Counted from the first letter of the stretch, positions 25,341 through 33,350 are shown. The stretch is DNA of 43,946 nucleotides from Richelia sp. CSU_2_1 (GCA_012034575.1 JAAUPF010000039.1:1-43946); one strand, 5' to 3'. Translations and numbers: made by a program. The notes: a model not told the origin generated them from the sequence alone.

Positions 25341-25433
25341 TGTAGGGGCGGGTTCTCAACAGTCACAGAAGGTAGCAAATAGGTTAATAAACCCGCCCCC
25401 ACCCCACCAGAAAACCTCTTATTGACATTGGTG
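25341..25433 (-). repeat. G-rich dispersed repeat, copy 3 (inserted into the HEPN gene)
   Basis: On the minus strand it begins CACCAATGTCAATAAGAGG and ends AACCCGCCCCTACAG, matching copy 1 in reverse orientation. Its first bases encode the last residues (HQCQ) and the TAA stop of the HEPN ORF, so the repeat forms the present 3' end of that gene. Confidence 0.65.
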
Positions 25434-25922
25434 CTCCATGTGAGTTAATACTGACTTAGTAGAGTATACAGAAAAGTCAATTCCCAGAATATCAGTTATT
25501 TCCTTGAAAATTTCAGAAGATAGATTCGACGCAGTAGATATGGGATCTTTCGGTAAAATACATCTTCGATCTAATTCGGAAATAAAGAAGTCACATACAG
25601 GTATATATAATGATGGTTTATTTGTGTCTTTAGCTTCCTTAAGTCTTTCTTTCATGGCTAAAGCCAAAAAGTTAGTGGCAAGCTCTCGATAAGTAAGTTT
25701 TTTAAGCCTAACGTATTCTACATAAGAATTAGCTGCCAATTTGACAAAACCTTCCCAATGGGCATACAGAATACACACTCCACTCCGAACTAATAATTTA
25801 TGTCTTTGGTCAGAAACATTTCTTGCTTCGATCGAAGATTTGATTTCTGAAAGTTCTTTTTTTCGCCAAGCTAGATCGCTACTCAGTCGATCGCTTAATT
25901 GTTCCGCTGTTCGGATGCTCAT
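25419..25922 (-). CDS. MAE_28990/MAE_18760-like HEPN protein, 3'-truncated
   Basis: The 167-residue product resembles the N-terminal two thirds of MAE_28990/MAE_18760-type HEPN proteins: LAWRKKELSEIKS, then LVRSGVCILYAHWEGFVK (about 44-61), then YRELATNFLALAMKERL and NLSSEIFKEITDILGIDFSVY. In intact relatives, as I recall them, this last segment leads into an RNxxAHG helix carrying the catalytic Arg and His of HEPN RNases. Here the ORF ends ten residues on, inside repeat copy 3, so that motif is missing. The start ATG overlaps the TGA of the DUF262 gene (ATGA), indicating coupled translation. As it stands it is probably not an active nuclease; it could still bind its partner. Confidence 0.65.
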   Translation of the reverse strand: MSIRTAEQLSDRLSSDLAWRKKELSEIKSSIEARNVSDQRHKLLVRSGVCILYAHWEGFVKLAANSYVEYVRLKKLTYRELATNFLALAMKERLKEAKDTNKPSLYIPVCDFFISELDRRCILPKDPISTASNLSSEIFKEITDILGIDFSVYSTKSVLTHMEHQCQ

Positions 25923-27031
25923 GAGGGAGAAAACACCTCTCTACCAAGCGGAATCAGATAGGGCAAACGTCTTGCTGCATTTACTCCGGCTCCCGACCAT
26001 TTTTTATAAGTTGAGTTTGACCAAATACTTTTGATACTATCGGATATTTTGTCGGTCGAAATTGGATTTTGATAGTGATATCCGATTCCTAGTGCTACTA
26101 CCTCATAGGCAGATAATAGAAAGCCTCCAACGAATTTATCGTTTGCCGATTTATACCGCTTAAAGCTATCATCTTCCATAGCTTCATTAAGCATATCGAA
26201 TGTTACATCAAACGCTCTCTCTAGGTGACTGCTATCCAAATCTTTTTTAAGAGCCATTTCACGCATTCTAGCCGTGAGGAACTCGCTCACATCACCGCCC
26301 AGCTTTTGCAGGCTTGCTTCATCTCGATCGAAGAAAAGAATAAAACGCAATACTAATTCCATATCGTACTGTTCTTCATAAAGTCGATCGCTTAAAGCAA
26401 TACAATTTTTAAACGACGAGCGATCGGCAAGCGAACGCATCAAATTATATAAATTTTTATTCAGCATTAAAAGAATGCAATTTCTGACTTCCTGAGGCGT
26501 TGCGATCGAACCTCCTGTATTTAAGCGTTGAAATAGCTCGTATTTAATCATTTCATCGCTTTCTTTGGCAACAATATTGACCGATATTTTGGCTCGCTTT
26601 ATCAATAACCGCTGTGCCTGAGTTAAAGAGTTATTCTTATCATCATGAGCATCCCATCTTTTACCTTTTAATGAAGGTAAGTATGTAGTTTCTTGTAAGG
26701 TAACAAAAGACGTATCTTCTTGCTCTTGACCGTCTGGTTGCAAAATACCCACAAATTCATATATGGTTGAGAGTCTTTGCAAGCCATCGATTACATCCCA
26801 AATTCCATCGTCTCTTTGACTGACAAAAATTGGTGGAATCGGTATCCCGATCAAAATTGATTCTATAAAAGAGGATTTTTGATAATCAGACCAACGAAAA
26901 AATCTTTGAAAATCGGGATGAATATCGATTTCCTGATTTTCATACAGACTAATCAACTCACCAATAGACATTGAGTAGCTGTCTGTCTTAATTTCTTTCC
27001 TTGTTTTGTCAATCTCTTCTTGCAGGGACAT
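25919..27031 (-). CDS. DUF262 domain protein (ParB/Srx-fold, GmrS-like)
   Basis: The ~370-residue protein has the DUF262 signature near its N-terminus: DIHPDFQRFFRW (about 37-48), FIESILIGIPIPPIFV (about 55-70) and the nucleotide-handling motif DGLQRLSTI (82-90). DUF262 is the domain of GmrS in GmrSD type IV restriction and of many defence proteins. The HNH (DUF1524) half of GmrSD is not seen; the C-terminal ~200 residues are helical and unassigned. The start ATG at 27031 is favoured because the homologous part begins there; an in-frame ATG at 27088 is possible. It is the first gene of a two-gene unit with the HEPN protein, linked by ATGA. A restriction-like or abortive-infection role is inference. 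Confidence 0.75.
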   Translation of the reverse strand: MSLQEEIDKTRKEIKTDSYSMSIGELISLYENQEIDIHPDFQRFFRWSDYQKSSFIESILIGIPIPPIFVSQRDDGIWDVIDGLQRLSTIYEFVGILQPDGQEQEDTSFVTLQETTYLPSLKGKRWDAHDDKNNSLTQAQRLLIKRAKISVNIVAKESDEMIKYELFQRLNTGGSIATPQEVRNCILLMLNKNLYNLMRSLADRSSFKNCIALSDRLYEEQYDMELVLRFILFFDRDEASLQKLGGDVSEFLTARMREMALKKDLDSSHLERAFDVTFDMLNEAMEDDSFKRYKSANDKFVGGFLLSAYEVVALGIGYHYQNPISTDKISDSIKSIWSNSTYKKWSGAGVNAARRLPYLIPLGREVFSPS

Positions 27032-27135
27032 GGTTGAAACAGTCCTAAATATGTAAGGTTTATAGCTGCTATACTTGCAGAATGGCATTCCTTAAATATT
27101 ATACATAGCCTTTGGGGGCGATCGATGAGGTACAC

Positions 27136-27253
27136 TTTGGTAATCGGTAGTTGGTAATTGGTAATTGGTAATTCTCCCAATCCCCCAATCCCCAATCCCC
27201 CAATCCTCAATCCTCCAATCCCCCAATCTAAAATCTAAAATCTAAAATCTCCG
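27136..27253 (+). repeat. Compound heptamer arrays (TGGTAAT, CCCCAAT, AAAATCT)
   Basis: Three heptamer types follow one another: about four of TGGTAAT, six to eight of the CCCCAAT/CCTCAAT type, then about four of AAAATCT. They lie in the divergent gap between the DUF262 gene and the antiporter gene and end some 60 bp before the antiporter start. Confidence 0.75.
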
Positions 27254-27311
27254 ATTTGCTGTCTGAGTCGATCGGGCTATGATGGACGGTTGGGAACCTT
27301 TCAGAATTTAA

Positions 27312-28433
27312 ATGCTAAACACAAATACAATAATTTCCAGCCTGCTGTTATTTATCCCAGTTTCGATCGCCGGACACTTTCTCGGCTGGGATTCCTCCAC
27401 AATCTTCATCACCTCGGCCCTAGCCATCATCCCCCTAGCCGCCTGGATGGGCACGGCCACCGAAGAAATCGCCGTCGTCCTCGGCCCGAATTTGGGGGGT
27501 TTGCTTAACGCTACTTTCGGAAACGCAACGGAACTGATTATCGGTATCGTCGCCCTGAATGCTGGCTTAATTAATGTTGTCAAAGCCAGCATCACCGGTT
27601 CGATTATCGGCAACTTGCTGCTAGTAATGGGACTTGCCATGCTGTTAGGCGGCTTGCGCTACAAAGAACAAGAATTTCAGCCGATAGTTGCCCGCTTGAA
27701 CGCTTCGGCAATGAATTTAGCCGTGATTGCCATCTTGGTACCGACGGCAGTTGATGTCACTTCCAGAGGCATCGATCCCGATACCATGCAAAAACTTTCC
27801 AGCGCTGTAGCCATAGTTTTGATTGCAGTCTACGTGCTGACGCTGCTGTTTTCGATGAAAACTCACACCTATCTCTACGATGCCGGAGTGGCAGAAATCG
27901 AAATGCTGGAAGAACTTGCCGAGAGCAATTTGGCCCCTGACGAACCCGGACACAAAGTCAATTTGCCGCTGTGGATTGCGGTACTGTTGGGTTGTACTTT
28001 GATGGTAGCGGTCGAGTCGGAACTGCTGGTAGGTACTCTAGAAGAAGCTACGGCACGTTTGGGAATTAGCGCGTTGTTTACCGGGGTAATTTTAGTGCCG
28101 ATTATTGGCAACGCGGCCGAACACGCGACGGCGGTGACGGTAGCGATGAAAAATAAAATGGATTTGTCTGTTTCTGTAGCTGTGGGTTCGAGTTTGCAAA
28201 TAGCTTTATTTGTTGCCCCAGTGTTGGTGCTAGCGGGTTTTATCCTCGGCAAACCGATGGATTTGGATTTTAACCCGTTTGAACTCGTTGCAGTTGCAGT
28301 TGCAGTGCTGATTGCTAATTCAATCAGTTCTGACGGCAAATCTAATTGGCTTGAAGGTATTTTGCTGCTGGCTGCTTATGCTGTTTTGGCCCTGGCTTTT
28401 TACTTCCATCCGATCGTCGAAGGACTGGCTTAG
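27312..28433 (+). CDS. Ca2+/H+ antiporter (CaxA/CAX family)
   Basis: The 373-residue integral membrane protein exchanges cytoplasmic Ca2+ for H+. About eleven hydrophobic segments fall into two homologous halves. Each half carries its alpha-repeat: GNATELIIGIVALNAGL (about residues 74-90) and GNAAEHATAVTVAMKNKMD (about 265-283), the cation-binding Glu residues of the CAX family. An acidic loop between the halves (EIEMLEELAESNLAPDE, about 194-212) matches the acidic motif of CAX proteins. Length is typical. It is probably transcribed alone, ahead of a response regulator gene 144 bp away. Confidence 0.92.
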   Translation: MLNTNTIISSLLLFIPVSIAGHFLGWDSSTIFITSALAIIPLAAWMGTATEEIAVVLGPNLGGLLNATFGNATELIIGIVALNAGLINVVKASITGSIIGNLLLVMGLAMLLGGLRYKEQEFQPIVARLNASAMNLAVIAILVPTAVDVTSRGIDPDTMQKLSSAVAIVLIAVYVLTLLFSMKTHTYLYDAGVAEIEMLEELAESNLAPDEPGHKVNLPLWIAVLLGCTLMVAVESELLVGTLEEATARLGISALFTGVILVPIIGNAAEHATAVTVAMKNKMDLSVSVAVGSSLQIALFVAPVLVLAGFILGKPMDLDFNPFELVAVAVAVLIANSISSDGKSNWLEGILLLAAYAVLALAFYFHPIVEGLA

Positions 28434-28478
28434 GTTTTAGGTTTTAGGTTTTAGGTTTTAGGTTTTAGGTTTTAGGTT
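28432..28478 (+). repeat. TTTTAGG heptamer array
   Basis: About six perfect TTTTAGG units begin at the TAG stop codon of the antiporter gene. The same heptamer recurs at 31687-31709 right behind the Prx-Grx gene. Confidence 0.8.
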
Positions 28479-28577
28479 AAAGACTGATTCCCTACCGCCT
28501 ACCACCTACTACCTATTTCTTCCTTCCCAGACCTGTCACAATGAAAGATATTGCTAAAGTGCGAAGGTTAAAGAGAG

Positions 28578-29273
28578 ATGTCAGCACGACTGTTACTTGT
28601 AGATGACGAACCTGGTTTGCGGGAAGCGGTGCAAGCTTATTTGGAAGATAGCGATTTTGCAGTTGAGGTTGCTACTAACGGTCGCGAAGGCTGGGAACGC
28701 TTGCAGCAGTGCCATCCCGATTTAGTGATTTCCGATATTATGATGCCGCAGGTGGACGGATATCAGTTTCTCAAGCAAATGCGCGAAGATCCGAGGTACA
28801 AGGCTTTGCCGGTGGTATTTTTGACAGCTAAGGGGATGACGGGCGATCGCATTCAAGGCTATCAGGCGGGTTGCGATGCTTATCTTTCTAAGCCTTTCGA
28901 TCCGGACGAATTGGTAGCGATCGTCACTAATTTACTGGCCAGGCGGGCTGCTGCTCGGGAAACTGGAGAGGGTAATGCTGAAAGTCCCGATATTGCTGCT
29001 TTGGCGGATCAGATGGCGAGAATTGAGTCTTTGCTCAGCGGCCGGAGTTCGATCGCCCAAAGTGTTTCTCCGATTAAAATTGACTTGACTCCGCGAGAAC
29101 AGAGCGTTTTGGATTTGGTGGCTCAGGGTTTGATGAATAAGGAAATTGCCCGCCGCTTGGAAACTAGCGTCCGCAATGTGGAAAAGTATGTCAGCCGTTT
29201 GTTTAGCAAGACTGGCACTAACAGTCGGACTGAGCTGGTTCGCTACGCTCTCGAACACGGTTTGACGAAGTAG
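28578..29273 (+). CDS. NarL/LuxR-type response regulator
   Basis: The 231-residue protein is a two-component response regulator. The receiver domain (about 4-120) has the acidic pocket LLLVDDEPG, the phospho-acceptor Asp in DLVISDIMMPQVDG, the conserved Thr in VFLTAKG, and Lys in YLSKPFDPDEL. A linker (about 125-165) leads to a LuxR-type helix-turn-helix, LTPREQSVLDLVAQGLMNKEIARRL with NVEKYVSRLF. It resembles the cyanobacterial/plastid Ycf29 group, but I cannot fix the orthologue by eye. No sensor kinase is adjacent. It is followed by a DUF3493 gene. Confidence 0.9.
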   Translation: MSARLLLVDDEPGLREAVQAYLEDSDFAVEVATNGREGWERLQQCHPDLVISDIMMPQVDGYQFLKQMREDPRYKALPVVFLTAKGMTGDRIQGYQAGCDAYLSKPFDPDELVAIVTNLLARRAAARETGEGNAESPDIAALADQMARIESLLSGRSSIAQSVSPIKIDLTPREQSVLDLVAQGLMNKEIARRLETSVRNVEKYVSRLFSKTGTNSRTELVRYALEHGLTK

Positions 29274-29366
29274 TCGGTTTTTCGCAAGTTTTTGAGACTC
29301 CACGTCACTTAAACCGCTATCTGGTATGATGTTTCGACTCTAGTGTTCGCTTATTTTGATAAATTC

Positions 29367-29669
29367 ATGCCCCACCCGAATTCGGACGATCGCCCCAAGA
29401 GCCCTAAAAAACCCTCTAACCTCTCTCAGGAACAGTACGATCGCCTAAAAGGAGAAATTGCTGCTCCTTACCGACTGCTGCGACAGTTTGTCTACGTCGC
29501 TTGCGGGGCTTCGGGTTTTATTGGCGGCTTGGTTTTCCTCGCTCAACTTGTTGCGGGCCGGGATGTTGCCTCTGCTTTGCCCAATTTTGCCCTCCAAGTC
29601 GGGGTAGTGGCCTTGATGGTGCTGCTGTTTCGTTGGGAGCTGCGGGCCTCCGATCGCTCCCGCAAGTAA
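29367..29669 (+). CDS. DUF3493 family membrane protein
   Basis: The ~100-residue product starts with a hydrophilic segment (MPHPNSDDRPKSPKK), then LKGEIAAPYRLLRQFVYVA, which is characteristic of DUF3493, a family of cyanobacteria and plastids. Two membrane spans follow (about 48-66 and 73-90), and the C-terminus is basic. The plant relatives are linked to photosystem II accumulation; extending that here is inference. The start ATG at 29367 is chosen; an in-frame GTG at 29343 would add eight residues. Confidence 0.7.
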   Translation: MPHPNSDDRPKSPKKPSNLSQEQYDRLKGEIAAPYRLLRQFVYVACGASGFIGGLVFLAQLVAGRDVASALPNFALQVGVVALMVLLFRWELRASDRSRK

Positions 29670-29794
29670 CAAAAGTTTTACAACCCGTAACAAAAGTACA
29701 CATTAAGCAAGGAAAAGTAAAGAATATAAAGAAATTATTACGAAAACCGAGTATGCGATCGTTCCCTGTCATCATCTATACATGAACTCAATCG

Positions 29795-29872
29795 GGGTCA
29801 GCCAACTTAAAGACCCTAACCATAAATCCCTTTTAGCCTGTTGAAATGGGGTCAGCTTTTATAAAGACCCTA
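29795..29872 (+). repeat. Tandem GGGGTCAGC...AAAGACCCTAA repeat
   Basis: Two units, each starting GGGGTCAGC and ending AAAGACCCTAA, lie about 50 bp apart. Within each, GGGTC and GACCC are complementary, so each unit can form a small hairpin. The role is unknown. Confidence 0.5.
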
Positions 29873-29891
29873 AAGATAACAACTAACTTAA

Positions 29892-29933
29892 GCTCAGCGC
29901 CAGCCTTCACTTATAGAAGGACTGGCGCTGAGC
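29892..29933. terminator. Long hairpin with 12-bp GC-rich arms
   Basis: GCTCAGCGCCAG (29892-29903) pairs with CTGGCGCTGAGC (29922-29933). The stem continues after one bulged base with CCTTC/GAAGG around a seven-base A/T-rich loop. AT-rich sequence with short T-runs follows on the plus strand. It may terminate a plus-strand transcript or be a mobile palindrome. Confidence 0.45.
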
Positions 29934-30186
29934 ATTATTAAAATAGTTAATTCGATCGCAAATCCGGTTTCAAAACCCTGCGATTGCTAAAAATTCCCAA
30001 TGGACATTGGTGCAAGATATCAGGTGTTACCGGAATTGATATCCGATCTCAGAAAAACCGATCGCGAGCGGGGACGCTCGCACTATCAACTATCAACTAT
30101 GAGGGCGGGCACGGGTACCAACTCTCAACTATCAACTCAAAACTTTTTTTCAATTCAAAACTCAAAACTCAAAACTCCCGAACAAC

Positions 30187-30771
30187 TCAACCTTTCAATG
30201 GATTGTTATTTTGTGCTGCTGAACTCACAGTTTTTACGATTCTATTCAAGCGGGTTTCTGGACGTTTTGCGCTTTGAATCCATTGGAAGATACTCTTTTT
30301 TGTACTGTTGTTGAACGCTGCAAAATTTTTGTTGGCAGTTTCGTCGGCTTCAAGAGCTTGTTTCAAGTCTGGCGGAATGATTAACGCTTCAATTTCATCC
30401 AAGCTAGTCCAAGAACCATTTTCTTTAGCCACTGCAATTTTTGCTAATCCCGCCTCGGTCATCTTGCCCTGGAGAATCAATTCTTCGACGTACTGCTTGT
30501 TTAATTTTGACCAAACACTTTTGGGTTTGCGAGGGGTAAATATTTGTCGGTAACGTTCTTCATCCAGGGATTGAACTTTGCTGTCAATCCAACCAAAACA
30601 AAGCGCTTCCTTGACTGCTTCGCTGTACTGCACGCTGAGTTTTCCGCTTTTGATTTTGTAGTAAACCAGCCATACTCCAATAGCCTGTTGATGGTTTTGT
30701 TCCAACCATTGTCGCCAACAAGTGCGATCGCTGGCATAAACTATCTCAAGTTGGTCTTCAAATTTCGGCAT
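30187..30771 (-). CDS. YdeI/OmdA-type protein (bacteriocin-protection family)
   Basis: The 194-residue cytoplasmic protein matches the YdeI or OmpD-associated family: WRQWLEQNHQQAIGVWLVYYK, then the signature VKEALCFGWIDSKVQSLD and RYRQIFTPRKPKSVWSKLN. A C-terminal helical part contains FNNSTKKSIFQWIQSAKRPETRLNRI. The start ATG at 30771 is chosen because the homologous N-terminus begins there; the reading frame is open further upstream but without a ribosome site. The biochemical function of the family is unclear. It is divergent from the Prx-Grx gene. Confidence 0.8.
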   Translation of the reverse strand: MPKFEDQLEIVYASDRTCWRQWLEQNHQQAIGVWLVYYKIKSGKLSVQYSEAVKEALCFGWIDSKVQSLDEERYRQIFTPRKPKSVWSKLNKQYVEELILQGKMTEAGLAKIAVAKENGSWTSLDEIEALIIPPDLKQALEADETANKNFAAFNNSTKKSIFQWIQSAKRPETRLNRIVKTVSSAAQNNNPLKG

Positions 30772-30952
30772 ATTGTTCGATCGGGTACACTCTCGAAATT
30801 GATTTGAAATTATAGGCAATTTCTTGATTGTCGATCGCCCCAGACCGGCGGGAGCAAGCTTTTTTCTTGCACCCCCTTGACAAGTCATACTCGTTATGAG
30901 TACGCTTAATTTAGCCAACAAAATCAACCCAAGCACCCGAAGAGTCAAAATC

Positions 30953-31687
30953 ATGTTGCCGAATAAAGAAGGTCAAAGAGTACCCCAAGTCACCTTTCAC
31001 ACCCGCAAAGACAACCAGTGGGTGGATATCACCACCGACGACTTGTTTGCAGGCAAAACAGTCGTTGTCTTCTCGCTGCCGGGGGCATTTACTCCCACTT
31101 GTTCGTCAACGCACCTGCCGGGATACAACGAACTGGCAAAAGTTTTCCAAGCCAACGGCGTAGATGACATTATCTGCATTTCCGTCAACGACACCTTTGT
31201 GATGAACGAATGGGCAAAAGACCAAGAAGCAGACAACGTAACATTAATTCCCGACGGCAACGGCGAATTTACTGAAGGCATGGGAATGCTGGTAGACAAA
31301 GCAGATTTAGGCTTTGGCAAGCGATCGTGGCGGTATTCGATGCTAGTAAAAGATGGTTTAGTAGACAAAATGTTTATCGAACCCGACGAACCGGGCGATC
31401 CGTTTAAAGTATCCGATGCCGAGACGATGCTCAACTATATCAACTCGGAAGCTGCTAAGCCGAAAGTTGTTTCCCTGTTTGCCAAAATGGGCTGTCCCTT
31501 CTGTGCCAAGGCAAAAACAATGCTGAAAGAAAAGGGCTTGGATTATGAAGAAATAGTCTTGGGCCGAGATGCCACAACTCGATCGCTGCGGGCTGTCACG
31601 GGTGCAACTACCGTGCCGCAAGTATTTATCGACGGCAAATTGATCGGCGGTTCCGAAGCCTTAGAATCTTATTTGAGCGCTCTTTAA
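30953..31687 (+). CDS. Peroxiredoxin-glutaredoxin fusion (hybrid Prx5)
   Basis: The 244-residue enzyme reduces H2O2 and alkyl hydroperoxides, with electrons delivered by its own glutaredoxin domain from glutathione. The Prx5 domain (about 1-165) has the peroxidatic C50 in [19 protein letters not shown]. The glutaredoxin domain (about 170-244) has the active site GCPFC (C181, C184) and [14 protein letters not shown]. The same fusion is known from Haemophilus and many cyanobacteria. The start at 30953 fits the family length; an in-frame ATG at 30896 would add 19 residues. The stop is followed at once by a TTTTAGG array. Confidence 0.9.
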   Translation: MLPNKEGQRVPQVTFHTRKDNQWVDITTDDLFAGKTVVVFSLPGAFTPTCSSTHLPGYNELAKVFQANGVDDIICISVNDTFVMNEWAKDQEADNVTLIPDGNGEFTEGMGMLVDKADLGFGKRSWRYSMLVKDGLVDKMFIEPDEPGDPFKVSDAETMLNYINSEAAKPKVVSLFAKMGCPFCAKAKTMLKEKGLDYEEIVLGRDATTRSLRAVTGATTVPQVFIDGKLIGGSEALESYLSAL

Positions 31688-31709
31688 TTAGGTTTTAGGT
31701 TTTAGGTTT
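31687..31709 (+). repeat. TTTTAGG heptamer array
   Basis: About three units of TTTTAGG directly behind the Prx-Grx stop codon, the same heptamer and the same position relative to a stop codon as at 28432-28478. Confidence 0.7.
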
Positions 31710-31828
31710 GACGATCGACCTCTTGTCTGAGATGCGCGATCGTCCGCTGTTCTGGCCCCGATTTGCTCAACTGCATTACACTGAAGTCCAAGAGTAATCT
31801 TTTGAATGCCGATCGGCAAAGGACAGGC

Positions 31829-33201
31829 GTGGAAATCCCCCTCGAAAATCTGTGGAATCAGGTGCTCGATCGCCTCCAGGCACAACTCAGCAGACCTACC
31901 TTTGAGACTTGGATCAAAACTGCCAGGGCCGAACAACTCGAAAATGACTGTTTGATCGTCAGCACGCCCAACCCCTTTGCTCGCAATTGGTTGCAAAAAT
32001 ATTATGTCAAAACAATTGCCGATACCGTATCCGAAATTCTCGGCTATCCGGTAGACATTTACTTGACAATCGCCGGGGACTCAGAAAACGGCGGTAGCAA
32101 TCAGGCACCGACGATCTGGCCGTCTCCCACAGTCGCCGACGCCCCGGAAAGCTACTCGCTGCATCCCCCCAAACCGGCCAATTTAAACCCGAAATACGTA
32201 TTTTCCCGTTTTGTAGTCGGTTCTAACAACCGCATGGCTCACGCCGCTTCCCTCGCAGTAGCCGAATCGCCGGGAAGAGAATTCAATCCTTTATTTTTGT
32301 GCGGTGGCGTCGGCTTGGGCAAGACTCACTTAATGCAGGCGATCGGCCATTATCGCTTAGAAATTGACCCGGCAGCAAATGTTTTTTACGTCTCTACCGA
32401 GAAATTTACTAACGATTTAATTGCGGCAATTCGCAAAGACAGTATGCAAAGTTTTCGCGATCGCTACCGGGCTGCCGATGTTTTGTTAGTAGATGACATT
32501 CAATTTATTGAAGGCAAAGAATACACTCAAGAAGAATTTTTCCACACTTTTAATACCCTGCACGAAGCTGGAAACCAAGTAGTTTTAGCGAGCGATCGAC
32601 CGCCGCAACAAATCCCCCGCTTGCAAGAACGTTTGTGTTCCCGATTTTCAATGGGATTGATTGCCGACATTCAACTGCCGGATCTGGAAACGCGGATGGC
32701 TATTTTGCAAAAAAAGCCGAGTATGAAAATATGCGTTTGCCCAGAGATGTAATTGAATACATTGCTTCTAGCTACAATTCCAACGTCCGCGAATTAGAAG
32801 GAGCATTAATTCGTGCCGTAGCATATCTTTCAATTACCGGTTTGCCGATGACGGTGGAGAATATTGCCCCGGTTCTCAACCCGCAAACTGAAACTGTTGA
32901 GGCGTCGCCTGAAGTAGTAATTGCTATTGTGGCAGAGGAATTTGATGTTTCTGTGGAAGATTTGAAAGGCAATTCGCGACGGCGAGAAATTAGCCTCGCC
33001 CGCCAAATTGGAATGTATTTAATGCGGCAGCATACGGGTTTGAGTTTGCCAAAAGTGGGAGAAGTATTTGGAGGGAAAGATCACACTACAGTGCTTTACA
33101 GTTGCGACAAAATTTCTCAACTGCGGAACACCGATCCGAACTTGTCTCAAACTTTGCGCCAGTTGAGCGATCGAATCAATCTTGCCAGTCGCAAAACCTA
33201 A
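31829..33201 (+). CDS. dnaA: Chromosomal replication initiator DnaA, interrupted by a -1 frameshift
   Basis: The two reading frames together encode a ~457-residue DnaA. The start is GTG at 31829 (AAAGGA six bases upstream), giving [17 protein letters not shown], the normal cyanobacterial N-terminus. Domain I covers about 1-80 and a short linker about 81-120. The AAA+ domain has Walker [10 protein letters not shown] (159-167) and Walker [10 protein letters not shown]. Domain IV has the box-binding signature [13 protein letters not shown]. The frame breaks at CAA AAA AAG (32708-32716), a run of seven A; the zero frame stops at 32752. The -1 frame resumes precisely with [18 protein letters not shown]. 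Without the shift the protein would lack the end of the AAA+ domain and all of domain IV. One missing A, recoding or real loss are all possible. Confidence 0.88.
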
Positions 33202-33206
33202 CGATT

Positions 33207-33262
33207 TTAGATTTCAGATTTTAGATTTTAGATTTTAGATTTTAGACTTTTGATTTTAGATT
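33207..33262 (+). repeat. TTTTAGA heptamer array downstream of dnaA
   Basis: Six to eight units of TTTTAGA with minor drift lie directly behind the dnaA stop codon. The array precedes the 42-bp hairpin repeat at 33274. Confidence 0.75.
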
Positions 33263-33273
33263 TTATAGAAGTT

Positions 33274-33315
33274 CTTACTCCCTCCCCTTAGTAAGGGGAG
33301 GGTTGGGGTGGGGTT
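33274..33315 (-). repeat. 42-bp hairpin repeat, second copy
   Basis: This is the inverted copy of 6414-6455, identical over about 42 bases by eye. The hairpin arms are at 33280-33289 and 33293-33302. It lies between the convergent dnaA and DUF4870 genes, where it could act as a terminator. Confidence 0.6.
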
Positions 33316-33350
33316 GAAAATTTATGCTTCCTGGAAGGATTGCCATAAAG

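Larger units (their letters stand above)
24885..25418. other. Gene-free repeat cluster behind the truncated HEPN gene
   Basis: This 534-bp gap holds two inverted copies of the G-rich repeat (25021-25121 and 25341-25433) around a half-copy of the covarying two-hairpin element (25203-25259). I looked on the minus strand for the missing 3' end of the HEPN gene, in particular an RNxIAHG-like motif, and did not find it. No other ORF is credible. Confidence 0.6.
29670..30186. other. Intergenic region with GGGTC/GACCC repeats and a strong hairpin
   Basis: The 517-bp gap contains a repeated GGGGTCAGC...AAAGACCCTAA unit (about 29795-29872), a long hairpin at 29892-29933 and heptamer runs of the CTATCAA and CAAAACT kinds (30083-30180). 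No convincing ORF is seen. Confidence 0.55.

Noticed and set aside
20302..27031. A complete Zorya or type III-E CRISPR (TPR-CHAT) system
   Set aside because: ZorA, ZorB and ZorD are missing, no CRISPR repeats or cas genes are present, and the TPR-CHAT protein has an export signal or anchor unlike the cytoplasmic Csx29.
31690..33350. Replication origin next to dnaA
   Set aside because: I looked for clusters of TTATCCACA-like or TTTTCCACA-like boxes in the gaps on both sides of dnaA and saw none; the only similar word lies inside the gene. dnaN is not adjacent either.
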